DNA from: Rubrobacteraceae bacterium
GTDB lineage: Bacteria; Actinomycetota; Rubrobacteria; Rubrobacterales; Rubrobacteraceae
Length of the DNA: 6,343 nt
NCBI GenBank assembly: GCA_029240775.1
Contig: JARDZQ010000112.1
Coordinates: 1-6,343, forward strand
Direction: 5' to 3'
Part shown: positions 6,037 through 6,343 of the stretch, in pieces
How the letters are laid out: each line of letters starts with the position of its first letter
Position numbering within the stretch: the first letter of the stretch is position 1
The notes under the pieces: generated by a model
The model's database searches: none
Seen by the model: the letters and a program-made list of their open reading frames with translations, nothing else
What the model was told of the DNA's origin: nothing
Translations under genes and position numbers: made by a program

Positions 6037-6343
6037 CTACCCGCCGACGGCGTAGGTCTCGGTGAAGACCGGCGACAGCCGCTGATCGCCCTCCGAACCG
6101 GCTGGGTCCACGGCTATGAACTTGAGGGTCGTCGTGTTCACAATGGGTATAGGTTCATCGTAGAGGATGTCGTCCGGGGTGGGTTCGGTGCCATCGGTGG
6201 TGTAGAAGATCTCCGCTTCCGGGTCAGAGGCCGCCAGGGTCACGGATCTGGCCCCGGCGTACAGGCCGCTCCTGGGGCTGGCGAACGCGGTGAGGCGTGC
6301 GACCTTGCCCTGGACGGTGAACAGATCCGTCCGCACCCGGTCG
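6037..6343 (-). CDS. C-terminal fragment of a protein with a chitobiase/beta-hexosaminidase C-terminal-like domain (N-terminus outside window)
   Basis: About 101 residues are visible before the TAG stop; the frame stays open to the window edge, so the gene begins further right. The GTG at 6336 is unlikely to be the real start, since there is no basis for a free-standing protein. Residues from SGLYAGARSVTLAAS through AEIFYTTDGTEPT, an aliphatic/threonine-rich TTTLKFIAVD and a final SPVFTETYAV have the layout of the small beta-sandwich known as CHB_HEX_C (Fn3-like), in which a YTTDGTxP loop is characteristic. Such domains usually sit at the end of secreted or cell-surface enzymes, including glycosidases and phosphoesterases, as a binding or spacer module. 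The catalytic part is not in the window, so the overall function is unknown. The stop lies 2 bp from the convergent coaA stop. Confidence 0.75.
   Translation of the reverse strand, partial: DRVRTDLFTVQGKVARLTAFASPRSGLYAGARSVTLAASDPEAEIFYTTDGTEPTPDDILYDEPIPIVNTTTLKFIAVDPAGSEGDQRLSPVFTETYAVGG

Noticed and set aside
1..6343. Defence system, mobile element, CRISPR array, tRNA/rRNA or riboswitch
   Set aside because: No repeat arrays, transposase or phage genes, or recognisable RNA folds are visible; all but a short intergenic stretch is accounted for by metabolic genes and one partial surface-domain gene.

Overview
The window looks like ordinary chromosomal DNA from a high-GC bacterium, most likely an actinobacterium of the Rubrobacter type. 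The evidence is a base composition of roughly two-thirds G+C by eye, frequent ATA (Ile) and AGG (Arg) codons despite that composition, GTG and TTG starts, and proline catabolism encoded by two separate adjacent genes (as in Thermus, Bacillus and actinobacteria) rather than one fused PutA. The genus is an inference and was not checked by any search.

Layout. Positions 1-2447 hold two minus-strand genes read leftwards: an aldehyde dehydrogenase (837-2447), then a flavin-dependent amine oxidase of the sarcosine/pipecolate oxidase family (1-840, cut by the window edge). They overlap by four bases (TTGA) and are almost certainly translated as a unit. Positions 2448-2590 are a 143-bp divergent intergenic region that must carry the control signals for both directions. 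Positions 2591-6034 hold a plus-strand run of three closely spaced genes: proline dehydrogenase (2591-3508), delta1-pyrroline-5-carboxylate / glutamate-semialdehyde dehydrogenase (3520-5076) and pantothenate kinase CoaA (about 5099-6034). A fourth region, 6037-6343, is the C-terminal end of a minus-strand gene with a chitobiase-C-terminal-like beta-sandwich domain. It converges on coaA with only two bases between the stop codons.

How the genes work together. The plus-strand pair converts proline to glutamate: PRODH makes pyrroline-5-carboxylate, which opens to glutamate semialdehyde, and P5CDH oxidises this to glutamate. The minus-strand pair has the same design, a flavin amine oxidase followed by a semialdehyde-type dehydrogenase. 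Several motifs resemble pipecolate oxidase and ALDH7 (alpha-aminoadipic semialdehyde dehydrogenase), so it may be the six-carbon counterpart (pipecolate/lysine breakdown); this is a hypothesis. CoaA makes phosphopantothenate for CoA and has no evident link to proline breakdown beyond co-transcription.

The points most worth checking are the function of the minus-strand oxidase/dehydrogenase pair, a His-to-Phe change at an active-site position of the oxidase, and the lack of any ATG, GTG or TTG start for a full-length CoaA. I saw no RNA genes, mobile elements, CRISPR arrays or convincing hairpin terminators, and no clearly new biological system.
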